NCBI GenBank assembly: GCA_022826925.1
Contig: JAJDTX010000105.1
Location: forward strand, 1 to 64,000
Direction of reading: 5' to 3'
DNA: 64,000 nucleotides
Source: Bryobacterales bacterium
GTDB taxonomy: Bacteria > Acidobacteriota > Terriglobia > Bryobacterales > UBA6623
This document shows, in pieces, positions 16,043-24,846 of the stretch. A program made the translations under genes and the position numbers. Under the pieces are notes generated by a model, which ran no database searches, was not told the origin of the DNA, and saw only the letters and a program-made list of their open reading frames with translations. Each line of letters begins with the position of its first letter. Positions within the stretch are counted from its first letter, which is position 1.

Positions 16043-17079
16043 TAGGTGCCCTTTGGACGTTGCAGCCTGTCCAATGTCGTCTTCCGGCCCATAATGACGA
16101 GCACGTCGCCCGCGCGCATGCGGGTGTCCTGCGGCGGGTTGAAGCGCATCTCCGTGTCTTGCCTAGACAGAGCTAGCACGATCATATCGAGATTCTTGGC
16201 GAATCCGGCTTCGGCTAGGGTCTGGCCCAGCCAGCGGCTGCCGCCAGCGACCTGGAATTCTCCCAACTCAAGCTCCGCCCCAGACTCCTCCAGCAAGCTG
16301 GACTCCTCCAGCAAGCCGGATACATCCAAGAAATCGGCTACGTGAGGTCTCGACAGGCCCTTTGCCAGCCGATAACCCGAGAAGGCATAGGGCATGACGA
16401 CGTCGTTGGCCCCGGCTTGCAGCAGGCGCTTCTTCGCGTCCAGTGACGAGGCGCGGGCGACGATCCGCAACTCCGGATTGAGCACGCGGGCCGAGAGCGT
16501 GATGTAGACGTTGTCGGCGTCGCTGGACAAGGCCGCCACCAAGCCCTTGGCGCGTCGCGTGCCTGCGTTTTCAAGCGTTTCTTGCAGGGTTGCGTCTTCG
16601 ACCAGAACGGGTACTCCTATGTCGCGCCCGTGTAGCTGCGTCGGCCCGGCCTTGTCCACAGCTACGACTCTCTGCTTGTCGAGCGCCAGTTGCCGGGCCG
16701 CGCCTCGGCCCACGCGGCCCAAGCCGCAAACGATGTAGTGGTCGGAGAACTTGTTGAGCATGCGTCTCAATGCTACCTGTTGGAACCGGTCGAGAATCTC
16801 AAGCCGGATCAAGGCGTCGACAAGCATGCCGATAGCTACGAAGATTACGCTGAATCCGGTAATGATTAGGATCGCATTGAAGTAGCGTCCGTACCGGCTC
16901 AGTTCTATAGTCTCCTCGTACCCTATCGTGGTCAGAGTTACGAGCGTCATGTAGAAGCTGTCGAACCAACTCTGGCCCTCGATCAGCCGAAAGCCGACTG
17001 TGCCGCCTATCAGAGCGCTGGTAGTTACAGCGATCAGTATCTTGATCCCGGTGGCTCGGGATTGCCATCCGATCGTCAT
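16042..17079 (-). CDS. two-helix potassium channel with RCK (TrkA-N/TrkA-C) domains
   Basis: 345 residues. TM1 (about 12-33), pore loop and TM2 (about 66-92) form a KcsA-like pore. An RCK-N Rossmann domain starts at HYIVCGLGRVGRGAARQLA (113-131) and an RCK-C domain occupies the last 80 residues (GDVLVIMGR). The selectivity filter reads TLTTIGYEE rather than the usual TVGYGD, so the final Gly-Asp is Glu-Glu. Potassium selectivity is therefore likely but not certain. Similar filters occur in some bacterial MthK/GsuK-type channels. It overlaps the phosphatase gene by one base, and a shared transcript is expected. Confidence 0.88.
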   Translation of the reverse strand: MTIGWQSRATGIKILIAVTTSALIGGTVGFRLIEGQSWFDSFYMTLVTLTTIGYEETIELSRYGRYFNAILIITGFSVIFVAIGMLVDALIRLEILDRFQQVALRRMLNKFSDHYIVCGLGRVGRGAARQLALDKQRVVAVDKAGPTQLHGRDIGVPVLVEDATLQETLENAGTRRAKGLVAALSSDADNVYITLSARVLNPELRIVARASSLDAKKRLLQAGANDVVMPYAFSGYRLAKGLSRPHVADFLDVSGLLEESSLLEESGAELELGEFQVAGGSRWLGQTLAEAGFAKNLDMIVLALSRQDTEMRFNPPQDTRMRAGDVLVIMGRKTTLDRLQRPKGT

Positions 17080-19046
17080 CAGCGCCTCCGCAGAACCAGC
17101 ATTGTCATGTCGTCTTGCAGGGTCGAGTCACTGGTCCAGCGGAGGACATCGTCCATTACGCCTTCGATCACGGACTGCAGCGCTTGGTCGGCACGATGGC
17201 TGACGGCCCGGCGCAGCCGCTCTTCGCCGTACTCCTCGCCTTGCGCGTTTTCCGGCTCGGTCACCCCGTCTGTGTAGGCCACCAAGATGTCGCCGCTCTC
17301 GAGAGCGACGCTCGTAGCGGAGTACTCGGCGTGCGGAAACGCGCCCACGATCATGCCGTTGATCTCCAGCCTGCTGATCTCGCCGTCGCGCAGCAGGAGC
17401 GGCGGCAGGTGCCCGGCGTTGGAATAGGTCAATTTGCCGCTCTCCGGATCGTAGGCCCCGAAGAACAGGGTGGAAAACTTTTCCGGCGCGGTTCCCTCGC
17501 ACAATTGTAGATTGGCGCGCTCGACCACCAAGCTGGCGGCCTGCTCCAAGCCGTGCGGGCTGTCGGAGCTCAGCAGCGAGACTTGGGTGCGCAGGATCGA
17601 ATGCAGCGAGGCCATGACCAAGGCTGCCGAAATGCCCTTGCCGGAGACGTCGCCAAAGCTGATCGCCAATTTGCCGTCATCGAGATGCACGTAGTCGAAG
17701 AAGTCTCCTGATACGGCGCGAGCGGGTCGGCACACGCCCAGCGCTTCGAGGTCGCCGAGCTCCGGCGGGCTCGCCGGGAAGAGTCTGACTTGGACTTCGC
17801 GGGCGATCTCAAGCTCGGCCTCAAGTTGCTGGCGCCGCTTGGAATCTTCCATGAGACGTTCCAGCGACGCGGTCATGGCATTGAACGACTTCGACAGGTC
17901 ACTGATCTGATCGCTTCCGCGAACATCGATCTTGTAGGCAAAATCGCCTCGGTTGACGTGTCTCGTGCCGACATAGAGATCGTTCACTGCCCGGGTCAGG
18001 GTGCGTGTCAGTGAAAGGGCGACGATGAACGATACCAGCAGGTTGCCGAGGAACAGCCCAGCGAGGATGTAGCCGACGACCGTAAACAGCCCAAAGGTCA
18101 TCTCGGTCTCTTGGGCGAAGATTCGCTGCCACAGGGCCGAAGGGCGGGTCCGGAGTAAGAATGTGATTGACCGGGCTTGGTCTGTATTTGGATCGACGAC
18201 TACGGTTTGGACCGGCCAGTTGATCTGCCAGTCGAACACACTGGCAGGCGCCGGAATGCCGCCGCCGACTGGCACGCGTCGACCCAGCGCCGCAGCCGGT
18301 CGGGCACCTTCTGCTGGCACGTTCGCTCGTTGTGGCAGTTCCAAGATCCCAAGGCCCGGGATGATGCCGCTCAAGGTCGACGAAGTTACCGCGACAACTG
18401 CAACGACACGCTCGTTCGACGATCCCTCTTGGGCCACTGCCGCTAGGAAGAATGTGTCGTCTTTGCGCACCAAGCCCCCGGACTCGTGCAGCCGAGATGG
18501 CAGCACTCCCGCGAGCGAGCCTTCGGGATACGACGCTGTGGTGCCGTCGAGTTCGGCTTGCAGCATCAGCCCGGGAAATCGGGATTCCGCCTGGCCGTGG
18601 TAACGGAGCAGGAAGGCTGGCCTGTCGGCCGGTGGCAGATCGCGCAACTGCCACAGCAGGGGTGCTGCCGCGGCTTCCATGCGGGAGGCCTGCCGCGAGA
18701 ACTCCTCGGTGATTAGGTGCGCGGTCACCGGGCCGAGCAAGAGGATGACGCCCCACGCCACCACCAGCGCGCCCAGCGAGATGGGCAGCACGCCGACGAA
18801 GAAGAAGACCGCGATCATGCGGTGGCGCACGCGCCACAGCAGTTTGCGCACCACCCAGCGTCCCAGCGCCATCAGGCGGTACACCGCGAAGAGGCCGCCA
18901 AACAGCACCAGCAGCGCTTGGATCAATTGCAGATGTGGCTCGAGAGTGGATACTACTGACCGCAGCAGCCACAGCGCGGCCATCAGGGCCGCCAGCAAGA
19001 GCAGTACGCTGTCGATCCGATTCAGCTTGAGACGGGGCCAAGCCAT
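17079..19046 (-). CDS. membrane-bound HAMP / SpoIIE-type PP2C serine phosphatase
   Basis: 655 residues. Hydrophobic segments near 12-32, 39-58 and 77-106 precede a periplasmic region. A further transmembrane helix (about 325-350) leads into a HAMP domain (NDLYVGTRHVNRGDFAYKI ... ISDLSKSFNAM). A coiled linker (EDSKRRQQLEAELEIAREVQ) connects to a SpoIIE/RsbU phosphatase domain (about 430-655). The metal-binding aspartates sit in VSGDFFDYV, FGDVSGKG, AYTDGVTE and DDMTMLVL. Such proteins dephosphorylate anti-sigma-factor antagonists in stress or developmental signalling. No anti-sigma pair is nearby. It is the promoter-proximal gene of the minus-strand run. Confidence 0.9.
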   Translation of the reverse strand: MAWPRLKLNRIDSVLLLLAALMAALWLLRSVVSTLEPHLQLIQALLVLFGGLFAVYRLMALGRWVVRKLLWRVRHRMIAVFFFVGVLPISLGALVVAWGVILLLGPVTAHLITEEFSRQASRMEAAAAPLLWQLRDLPPADRPAFLLRYHGQAESRFPGLMLQAELDGTTASYPEGSLAGVLPSRLHESGGLVRKDDTFFLAAVAQEGSSNERVVAVVAVTSSTLSGIIPGLGILELPQRANVPAEGARPAAALGRRVPVGGGIPAPASVFDWQINWPVQTVVVDPNTDQARSITFLLRTRPSALWQRIFAQETEMTFGLFTVVGYILAGLFLGNLLVSFIVALSLTRTLTRAVNDLYVGTRHVNRGDFAYKIDVRGSDQISDLSKSFNAMTASLERLMEDSKRRQQLEAELEIAREVQVRLFPASPPELGDLEALGVCRPARAVSGDFFDYVHLDDGKLAISFGDVSGKGISAALVMASLHSILRTQVSLLSSDSPHGLEQAASLVVERANLQLCEGTAPEKFSTLFFGAYDPESGKLTYSNAGHLPPLLLRDGEISRLEINGMIVGAFPHAEYSATSVALESGDILVAYTDGVTEPENAQGEEYGEERLRRAVSHRADQALQSVIEGVMDDVLRWTSDSTLQDDMTMLVLRRR

Positions 19047-19146
19047 CCAGACTCACCATTCTAGGTGGAGCGCCCCGAGCCCCTGGCAACGAGACGCTGT
19101 CGAATCCGGGCGATGAGTTCAGCGAGGCATTACACTCTAGTCAGCT

Positions 19147-20463
19147 ATGGCGCGGTTGCTAAGCCAGCTTGTGTCACCTTGGCCGGCCCGTGGGGCCGTG
19201 CTGCTCGTTTCGCTCCTAACGGCCGGAGCAGTTGCGCAGGCAGCGAACCGCGTGATGGTGATCGACTTGGACACGATCGTGCACCCCCTTACGGGCGAAA
19301 TCGTTGCCGATGGCCTGCGCGAGGCTGAATCGTCGGGTGACCGAGCCGTGGTGTTACGGCTCAACACGCCGGGCGGGATGCTGCAAACGACCAACGAGAT
19401 CGTCCAAGCCATCCTCGCTTCACCGGTTCCAGTCATCACCTACGTTTCGCCCAGCGGCGGCCATGCGGCTTCGGCGGGCTTCATCATCCTCGTCTCGGCC
19501 GACTTGGCCGCAATGGCTCCGGGGACGAACACCGGGGCAGCCCATCCAGTCCTGGCTCTCGGCGGCGAGTTGAAGGGCACGATGAAGGAGAAGGTCGAGA
19601 ATGACACGGCGGCGTCTTTGCGGGCTGTCACCGACAAGCGCGGGCGCAACAGCGAGTTGGCTGAGCAGGCGGTGTTGGAGAGCGCCTCGTTTACGGAAGA
19701 GGACGCGCTGGAGTCCAACCTCATCGAGGTTGTCGCAAAGGACATCGACGACCTGCTCGCCCAGATTGACGGACGCACGATCGTCCGCTTTGACGGCAGT
19801 GAGCAGATCCTGGCGCTGGCGGAGGCCGACACCTACGTGTTCGTGCCGAATCTGCGCCAGCGAACGCTGCTTCCGTTTGTGGATCCGAGCTTGGCCCTGC
19901 TGATTCTGGCGCTCGGCGCAGCAGGCGTGTACATCGAGTTTACGAATCCAGGCTTGGTGTTTCCCGGCGTTGCTGGCGGGATTCTCCTGATCTTGGGCCT
20001 GATGGCCCTTTCGTTGCTGCCCATCAACGTTGCCGGCGTCGCCCTGACCGTGCTGGCATTGGGGCTGTTCGTGCTCGAGGCGTTCACTCCGACCAACGGG
20101 ATCCTTGCGACGGGCGGCATCATCGCGATGGTCTTGGGGCTGGTCATCCTCGTTGACACCGACGTGCCCGAACTGCAGGTCGGATGGTTCTCCGCTGTTG
20201 GCATTACCCTCCCGTTCGCCGCGATCAGCGTGTTCCTGCTGCAGCTTGCGATTCGCTCGTTCCGGCTCAAGTCGGCGACCGGCAGCGAAGCGATGGTCGG
20301 CGAGGTCGGCGAAGTGCGCGATGCTCTGGATCCGGAAGGCAAGGTGTTCGTCCACGGCGAACTCTGGAACGCCCGTGCGGCGTCCAGCATTCCTGCAGGC
20401 CAGAGCGTTCGCGTGATCGCGGTGGACGGCATGTCTCTCGAGGTCGAGCCGAATCAGAGCTGA
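19147..20463 (+). CDS. nfeD: NfeD-type membrane serine protease (ClpP-like plus NfeD domain)
   Basis: 438 residues with a signal peptide (residues about 16-33, AVAQAA). A ClpP/SppA-like protease domain (about 36-225) carries LNTPGGML, the nucleophile serine in GHAASAGFI and a candidate general-base lysine in GTMKEKVENDTAA. Four or five membrane helices (about 245-375) and a C-terminal OB-fold NfeD domain (GEVGEVRDALDPEGKVFVHGELW) follow. In characterised archaeal homologues the Ser-Lys dyad cleaves stomatin C-termini. The next gene is a slipin, so the conserved NfeD-stomatin pair is present. The start ATG follows a poor ribosome binding site. Confidence 0.92.
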   Translation: MARLLSQLVSPWPARGAVLLVSLLTAGAVAQAANRVMVIDLDTIVHPLTGEIVADGLREAESSGDRAVVLRLNTPGGMLQTTNEIVQAILASPVPVITYVSPSGGHAASAGFIILVSADLAAMAPGTNTGAAHPVLALGGELKGTMKEKVENDTAASLRAVTDKRGRNSELAEQAVLESASFTEEDALESNLIEVVAKDIDDLLAQIDGRTIVRFDGSEQILALAEADTYVFVPNLRQRTLLPFVDPSLALLILALGAAGVYIEFTNPGLVFPGVAGGILLILGLMALSLLPINVAGVALTVLALGLFVLEAFTPTNGILATGGIIAMVLGLVILVDTDVPELQVGWFSAVGITLPFAAISVFLLQLAIRSFRLKSATGSEAMVGEVGEVRDALDPEGKVFVHGELWNARAASSIPAGQSVRVIAVDGMSLEVEPNQS

Positions 20464-20603
20464 GATGGCCGCGCTCAGGGCTGCGATCGGCCCGGGCGAG
20501 AACGGCTCGGGCAGGAGCTGCGTTGCCTTGCCAGTGACGGCCTAGTATCCTCAGAGCATGCCGCAGCCTGCGGATTTCGGTCCGCCGCGCCAAGGAGACT
20601 CGC

Positions 20604-21380
20604 ATGAACTTCACCCTGTTCCTGATAGGAATCGTTGCACTCTACTTGATCAACTGCATCAAGATTCTCACCGAATACGAGCGTGGCGTGATCTTTCGGC
20701 TCGGACGCCTTCTGCCTCAGCCCAAGGGGCCCGGGATCATCTTCGTGTTCCGCCCCTTGGATCGGATGGTGCGCATCCCCCTACGGGTGGAAACCCTGGA
20801 AGTTCCGTCCCAAGACGTGGTGACGCGTGACAACGTCACGGTCAAGGTCAGCGCAGTGGTCTTTTTCCGGGTCATGGATCCCACCAAGGCTGTAGTGGAG
20901 GTAGCGCACTACATTCACGCCACTTCTCAGCTGGCGCAGACGCGACTTCGTTCAGTCTTGGGCGAAGCCGAGTTGGACGAGTTGCTGAGCCAGCGGGAGC
21001 AGCTCAATGCGCGCCTGCAGTCGACGCTAGACGAGCAGACCGGCACGTGGGGCATCAAGGTCCAAGCGGTCGAGGTCAAGCATGTGGACCTGCCGGAGCA
21101 GTTGATTCGGGCGATCGCGCGGCTGGCCTATGCCGTGCGCGAGCGCCGCGCCAAGGTCATCCATGCGGACGGCGAGTTGCAGGCCGCCACCAAGTTGACC
21201 GAAGCCGCCGGCAAGCTCAGCGACCAGCCGGCCTCGATCACTCTGAGGTACCTGCAGACCCTGACCGAGATCGGCACCGAGAAGAACAGCACCATCGTGC
21301 TGCCGCTTCCGGTGGACCTCTTCCACGGCTTGTCTAAGTGGACCGCCAGCATGGGCAACGGCGATGACCAGCGGGGCTGA
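20604..21380 (+). CDS. slipin / stomatin-like SPFH protein
   Basis: 258 residues: one N-terminal membrane helix (LFLIGIVALYLINCIKI), then the SPFH domain with YERGVIFRLGR, GPGIIFVF, VEVPSQDV-like TLEVPSQDVVTRDNVTV, and a coiled C-terminal region (LAYAVRERRAKVIHADGELQ) typical of bacterial slipins. It forms membrane microdomain oligomers and is the expected partner and substrate of the upstream NfeD protease. The ATG follows CAAGGAGACTCGC, a good Shine-Dalgarno site seven bases away. Confidence 0.93.
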   Translation: MNFTLFLIGIVALYLINCIKILTEYERGVIFRLGRLLPQPKGPGIIFVFRPLDRMVRIPLRVETLEVPSQDVVTRDNVTVKVSAVVFFRVMDPTKAVVEVAHYIHATSQLAQTRLRSVLGEAELDELLSQREQLNARLQSTLDEQTGTWGIKVQAVEVKHVDLPEQLIRAIARLAYAVRERRAKVIHADGELQAATKLTEAAGKLSDQPASITLRYLQTLTEIGTEKNSTIVLPLPVDLFHGLSKWTASMGNGDDQRG

Positions 21381-21741
21381 GCGGAATCCGACACCTACGG
21401 ACTTGAAATAGCTTCGGCACCCTTTCGCCGCCCGTCACGGCTGCGTAGAGTGCGCCGCCCAAGGCTTGGGGTACTCCTCGGCGCCCGTGGCGTTCCGCAA
21501 GCAGGGTTTGGCGAGCGCGGGCCCGCCGCTTCCCCGGCCGGTCCTGCCACCCCTTGCGACGGCTGCGAGTGTCCCACATCACCTGCGGACTCGCGAAACT
21601 GCGGAGTTGCATTGCTCGGGTCTTGTTGTCGCGGCAGGCAGGGTTCCGGCCGCCGGCAGCTGGTTGCGTCACAGACCGGAGATTTTGGTTCGCTTCGGCA
21701 CAAATTAGATAAAAATGTTTTGGGGTTCGCTACAATTGAGT
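21381..21741. other. intergenic stretch without recognisable gene
   Basis: About 360 bases between the slipin and SPOR genes. Short frames on both strands lack motifs. The last 40 bases are AT-rich (including TAGATAAAAATG and TACAAT), which suggests a promoter for the SPOR gene, but no well-spaced -35 box was found. Confidence 0.4.
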
Positions 21742-22446
21742 ATGGCTCGGAAATCTAGGACCAAAGCCGCAGACGAGATTGAAGTCGTCTTTGGATTCAA
21801 GCAGGTTCTCGGGCTGATCCTGTTCAGCGTCGCTGCGCTCGGCTTGGCCTTTGTCGTTGGGGTCGAGCAGGGACACAAACGAGCCCTGCGCGGCGATTCC
21901 AGCTTGCTGGCCTTCTTGGAGAACCAGGCCAACGCTCATACCGAACCTGTGGCGATACCCGACATCCTGTTTGAGCAACTGGAAGAAGAGCGCGCCAAGG
22001 TCAAGGCGGCAAGCGAGGCCGAGCAGTCCGCCGGCAGCGGCCGGCAGCGCCAACTCATAGAACGGGTCAAGCCCACGGCCGCGGTCAAGGCCCGGCCGAG
22101 CCCTGAAGAGCCGTTGGCCGCTGACGCTCCCTCGGAGAAGCCGCCTTCTGACGACTCGCCCGTCGCGGCCGAGTCGACAACAGTGGCGCGCGAGCCCCCG
22201 CCACAGCCCAAGGCCGAGCTTGGCAAGAAGCTGCACTATCAGGTGGCCGCCTTGAACTCGCGCAAGAACGCCAAGGGCTTGGTGGATTGGCTGCGCGCCC
22301 AAGGGTTTCCGGGGCACATCCAGCCGGCCGGTGACGACGGGCTCTATCGCGTCGTCGTCGGACCGTTTCCTACCGACAGGGAAGCCGAGTCGGCCAAGGT
22401 TCGGCTGGCGCAGGATGGCTTCGCCGTGATGGTGCGCAAGCTGTAG
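21742..22446 (+). CDS. SPOR-domain inner membrane protein
   Basis: 234 residues with a single membrane helix (about 19-42, VLGLILFSVAALGLAFVVGV). A long low-complexity periplasmic linker rich in Pro, Ala, Glu and Ser follows. The C-terminal SPOR domain (about 160-234) carries YQVAALNSRKNAKGLVDWLRAQG and LYRVVVGPFPTDREAESAKVRL. SPOR domains bind denuded septal peptidoglycan, so the product probably acts at cell division. The start at MARKSRTK is preferred over an upstream in-frame ATG at 21715, because the basic n-region then sits just before the helix. Confidence 0.9.
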   Translation: MARKSRTKAADEIEVVFGFKQVLGLILFSVAALGLAFVVGVEQGHKRALRGDSSLLAFLENQANAHTEPVAIPDILFEQLEEERAKVKAASEAEQSAGSGRQRQLIERVKPTAAVKARPSPEEPLAADAPSEKPPSDDSPVAAESTTVAREPPPQPKAELGKKLHYQVAALNSRKNAKGLVDWLRAQGFPGHIQPAGDDGLYRVVVGPFPTDREAESAKVRLAQDGFAVMVRKL

Positions 22447-22452
22447 GGAGCT

Positions 22453-22470
22453 CCGGCCGCCTCAGGCCGG
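22453..22470. terminator. compact hairpin between convergent genes
   Basis: CCGGCC (22453-22458) and GGCCGG (22465-22470) pair around a six-base loop, between the stop of the SPOR gene and the end of rsgA. It overlaps the last codons of rsgA. No T-run follows on either side, so intrinsic termination is uncertain. Confidence 0.3.
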
Positions 22471-23430
22471 TCCCGAGCGCCGGTCCGCGGCGCTGCGCTG
22501 CAGGTCTTCCTGCTCGCGGCGCAGTTCTAGGAAGCTGGCGAGGCGGTCAGGATCGATCGATCCATCTTGCGCTGCAGCCCGGATGGAGCAGCCGGGCTCG
22601 CTCTCGTGGCGGCAGTCTCGGTAGTAGCAGTCCTGTCCCAGGCTTGAGATCTCGGGGAACACCTGGTCAACGACCTCGGGACTGCTCCACGGATACAGCT
22701 CGCGGATGCCGGGCATGTCCATTAGCAGGCAGCCCTTCGGATGCACTACCAGCTCGCGCCGAGTGGTCGTGTGCCGCCCCCGATTGTCTTGGCTTCTGAC
22801 ACTGCCGGTCGCGAGCTGCTCCGACTGCAGCATCGCGTTGATGAGCGAAGACTTGCCCGCACCGGATGGTCCCGCGAGCGCGATCGTGCCACGCTCCGGG
22901 AGCAGGCCTTGGAGGGTGCCCACACCCTGGCCCGTCGTGGCACTGGTCGTGATCACCGGGTAGCGGGGATCCGCGTTGCGCAGCGTTCTGGCTGCTGCCT
23001 CGGCAGTCGGGCACTCGTCTGCTTTGTTAAGCACGATCAATGGCGCGGCGCCGCTGGCCAGCACGCTCGCTAGGTAGCGTTCGATCTGCCTGGGGCGCAG
23101 TTCCCGGTCCAGGGCCGTCACGATCACGGCGACATCGATATTCGCCGCCAGGACTTGGCGCTTGGCGGCATGGCCCGGACGGTTGCGAGCTAGCACGTTG
23201 CGCCTCGCCAAGATCTTGGAAGCGATCCGTTTCTTCGGATCGAACAGCACCCAATCGCCGACCGCTGCCGCGCCAACGTTTCGCGGAAGGCTTACACGGA
23301 CGGTCCGGTCCTCCGCGAATACATCGACCTTCCGCGCCGTCGCCAGGCGAACGCGGCCGGTTTCCACGCCGGGCGGGCCGGGAAGCTGACGCTGGAAGAA
23401 CGGCTCCCAGCCGTAGGCGTCGAGGCTCAT
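22462..23430 (-). CDS. rsgA: ribosome small-subunit biogenesis GTPase RsgA
   Basis: Circularly permuted GTPase that matures the 30S subunit. 322 residues: an OB-fold (about 20-85), then the GTPase motifs in permuted order, NKAD (135-138), SATTGQG, GPSGAGKSS (187-195), DNRGRHTT and DMPG (238-241). A zinc knuckle follows (Cys268, Cys273, His275, Cys281). The start at 23430 is chosen because it gives the normal length and its ATG overlaps the folD stop as ATGA. The open frame extends 40 codons further upstream, but that part overlaps folD. Confidence 0.95.
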   Translation of the reverse strand: MSLDAYGWEPFFQRQLPGPPGVETGRVRLATARKVDVFAEDRTVRVSLPRNVGAAAVGDWVLFDPKKRIASKILARRNVLARNRPGHAAKRQVLAANIDVAVIVTALDRELRPRQIERYLASVLASGAAPLIVLNKADECPTAEAAARTLRNADPRYPVITTSATTGQGVGTLQGLLPERGTIALAGPSGAGKSSLINAMLQSEQLATGSVRSQDNRGRHTTTRRELVVHPKGCLLMDMPGIRELYPWSSPEVVDQVFPEISSLGQDCYYRDCRHESEPGCSIRAAAQDGSIDPDRLASFLELRREQEDLQRSAADRRSGPA

Positions 23431-24365
23431 GCCCGCGTGGGCGCGTCGGCAGGGGTGCGCCGGCTGGCTGCGGCCAAGGTGTTGGACATCAACATCGCAA
23501 TGGTCAGGGGCCCGACCCCGCCCGGCACCGGCGTGTAGGCAGAAGCGCACTGGGCCACGTCACCCGGATGAACGTCTCCTACAAGAGTGCTGCCACTCTT
23601 GTCGAATCCTTCCAGCCGCCGGGGGTCGTGCGCGAAGAGGCGATGTACCGTAGCGGCATCCTGCAAGCGGTTGATCCCGACATCGAGCACCACTGCGCCG
23701 TCGCCGATGTGTTCCCGTGTCAGCATGGCCGGCCTTCCGGCTGCGGCCACTAGGATTTCAGCCCTCCGGCAAACTGTGGGTAGGTCGGGAGTCCGAGAGT
23801 GGCAGATGGTGACTGTGGCATGTTCGGCCAGCAGCAGCAATGCGGCCGGCTTGCCCACGATGTTGCTGCGACCGACGACGACGGCATGGCGGCCCTTAAT
23901 CTGAATCTGGCTGCGCTTGAGGATTTCTATGAGGCCGCGCGGTGTGCATGGTGCTAGGCAAGCCTGCCCGCTCGCCAGCTTGCCAACGTTGACGGGATGG
24001 AATCCGTCGACATCCTTCTCCGGGGAGACACACCCGAGCACGCGCTGGGCATCGATGTGGCCGGGCAGCGGCAGCTGAACCAAGATGCCGTCGATATCCT
24101 CGCGCCCGTTGAGGTCCTCCACCACTGCCACCAGTTCGGGCGTCGTGGTCTCTGGGGGCAGGCGCAGGGTCTCGGAGTGGGCCCCGATACGGTCGCAGGC
24201 GCGGATCTTGTTTCGGACGTAGATCTTGGAAGCCGGATCGTCGCCGACCAGAATGGCGGCGAGGCCCGGGCGAACGCCGTAACGTGCAGCTTGCTCGACC
24301 CGTGAGACCAACTCTGCTAGCACGCTGTCGCGGATTGCCTTGCCATCCAGAATGCGCGCGACCAT
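23427..24365 (-). CDS. folD: methylenetetrahydrofolate dehydrogenase / methenyltetrahydrofolate cyclohydrolase FolD
   Basis: Interconverts 5,10-methylene-, methenyl- and 10-formyl-tetrahydrofolate for one-carbon metabolism. 312 residues with the family landmarks: GDDPASKIYVRNKIRAC containing the catalytic Tyr-Lys pair, GILVQLPLPGHID, PEKDVDGFHPVNVG, the dinucleotide site VVVGRSNIVGKPAA, and the C-terminal PGGVGPLTIAMLM. It is translationally coupled to rsgA through a four-base overlap. The C-terminal tail of about 15 residues is longer than usual. Confidence 0.97.
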   Translation of the reverse strand: MVARILDGKAIRDSVLAELVSRVEQAARYGVRPGLAAILVGDDPASKIYVRNKIRACDRIGAHSETLRLPPETTTPELVAVVEDLNGREDIDGILVQLPLPGHIDAQRVLGCVSPEKDVDGFHPVNVGKLASGQACLAPCTPRGLIEILKRSQIQIKGRHAVVVGRSNIVGKPAALLLLAEHATVTICHSRTPDLPTVCRRAEILVAAAGRPAMLTREHIGDGAVVLDVGINRLQDAATVHRLFAHDPRRLEGFDKSGSTLVGDVHPGDVAQCASAYTPVPGGVGPLTIAMLMSNTLAAASRRTPADAPTRA

Positions 24366-24846
24366 GCCGAAAAGGGAATCTTATCAGACCGTGTCGGCTA
24401 TACGGTGGTGGGGGATCGAGTAGCTTGGCACCCTTGGCACCATAGGCATGCACTTGTCCGCCATCCAGAAGGGCGGTCCTTGCATGAACTGCGTTGCGAA
24501 CTGGGGAATCACGCAGGAGGATCCCCGGGGCTCAATCTTGCTTTTCGCGCGGGTGTCCGGCAGAATCACGCGGCGGCTTGCGGTCTTCGTACAGGTTGAC
24601 GAGAACTCCTTGGACTGGAACCGAGAGATCGGTTGCACTCAAACTGCGAAGACGTGCTGCATGCTCGGAGCTGTGGGCACAACGGCGGTCAATGCCACGA
24701 GGCTGCTTGGCGGCCGAGTCAGCGCACTCTCGGCCACAAACCTCCTTCATGATTTGGTCAGCTGGGATCGTTGAGCATATTCGACTGAGGTGGTCGAGGC
24801 GGTCTGGGAGTGGCCATCGCCGCACACAAGGTGAGGTCAGATTCCT
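24366..24846. other. gene-poor stretch beside the restriction-modification island
   Basis: About 480 bases between folD and the restriction endonuclease gene. Several short overlapping frames occur on both strands, but none has convincing motifs or a ribosome binding site. Its lower GC content resembles the adjoining island rather than folD, so it is probably the island's edge. A decayed small gene cannot be excluded. Confidence 0.4.

Noticed and set aside
17899..19089. 396-codon minus-strand open frame overlapping the SpoIIE phosphatase
   Set aside because: A different frame of the same strand with random arginine/proline-rich composition. The phosphatase frame carries all motifs.
24384..24640. 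Possible vsr (very short patch repair) remnant next to the Dcm-like methylase
   Set aside because: A minus-strand frame has FW....C......VP, loosely recalling the Vsr GCFWH motif, but the flanking LPG.PD and YW motifs are absent and the match could be chance.
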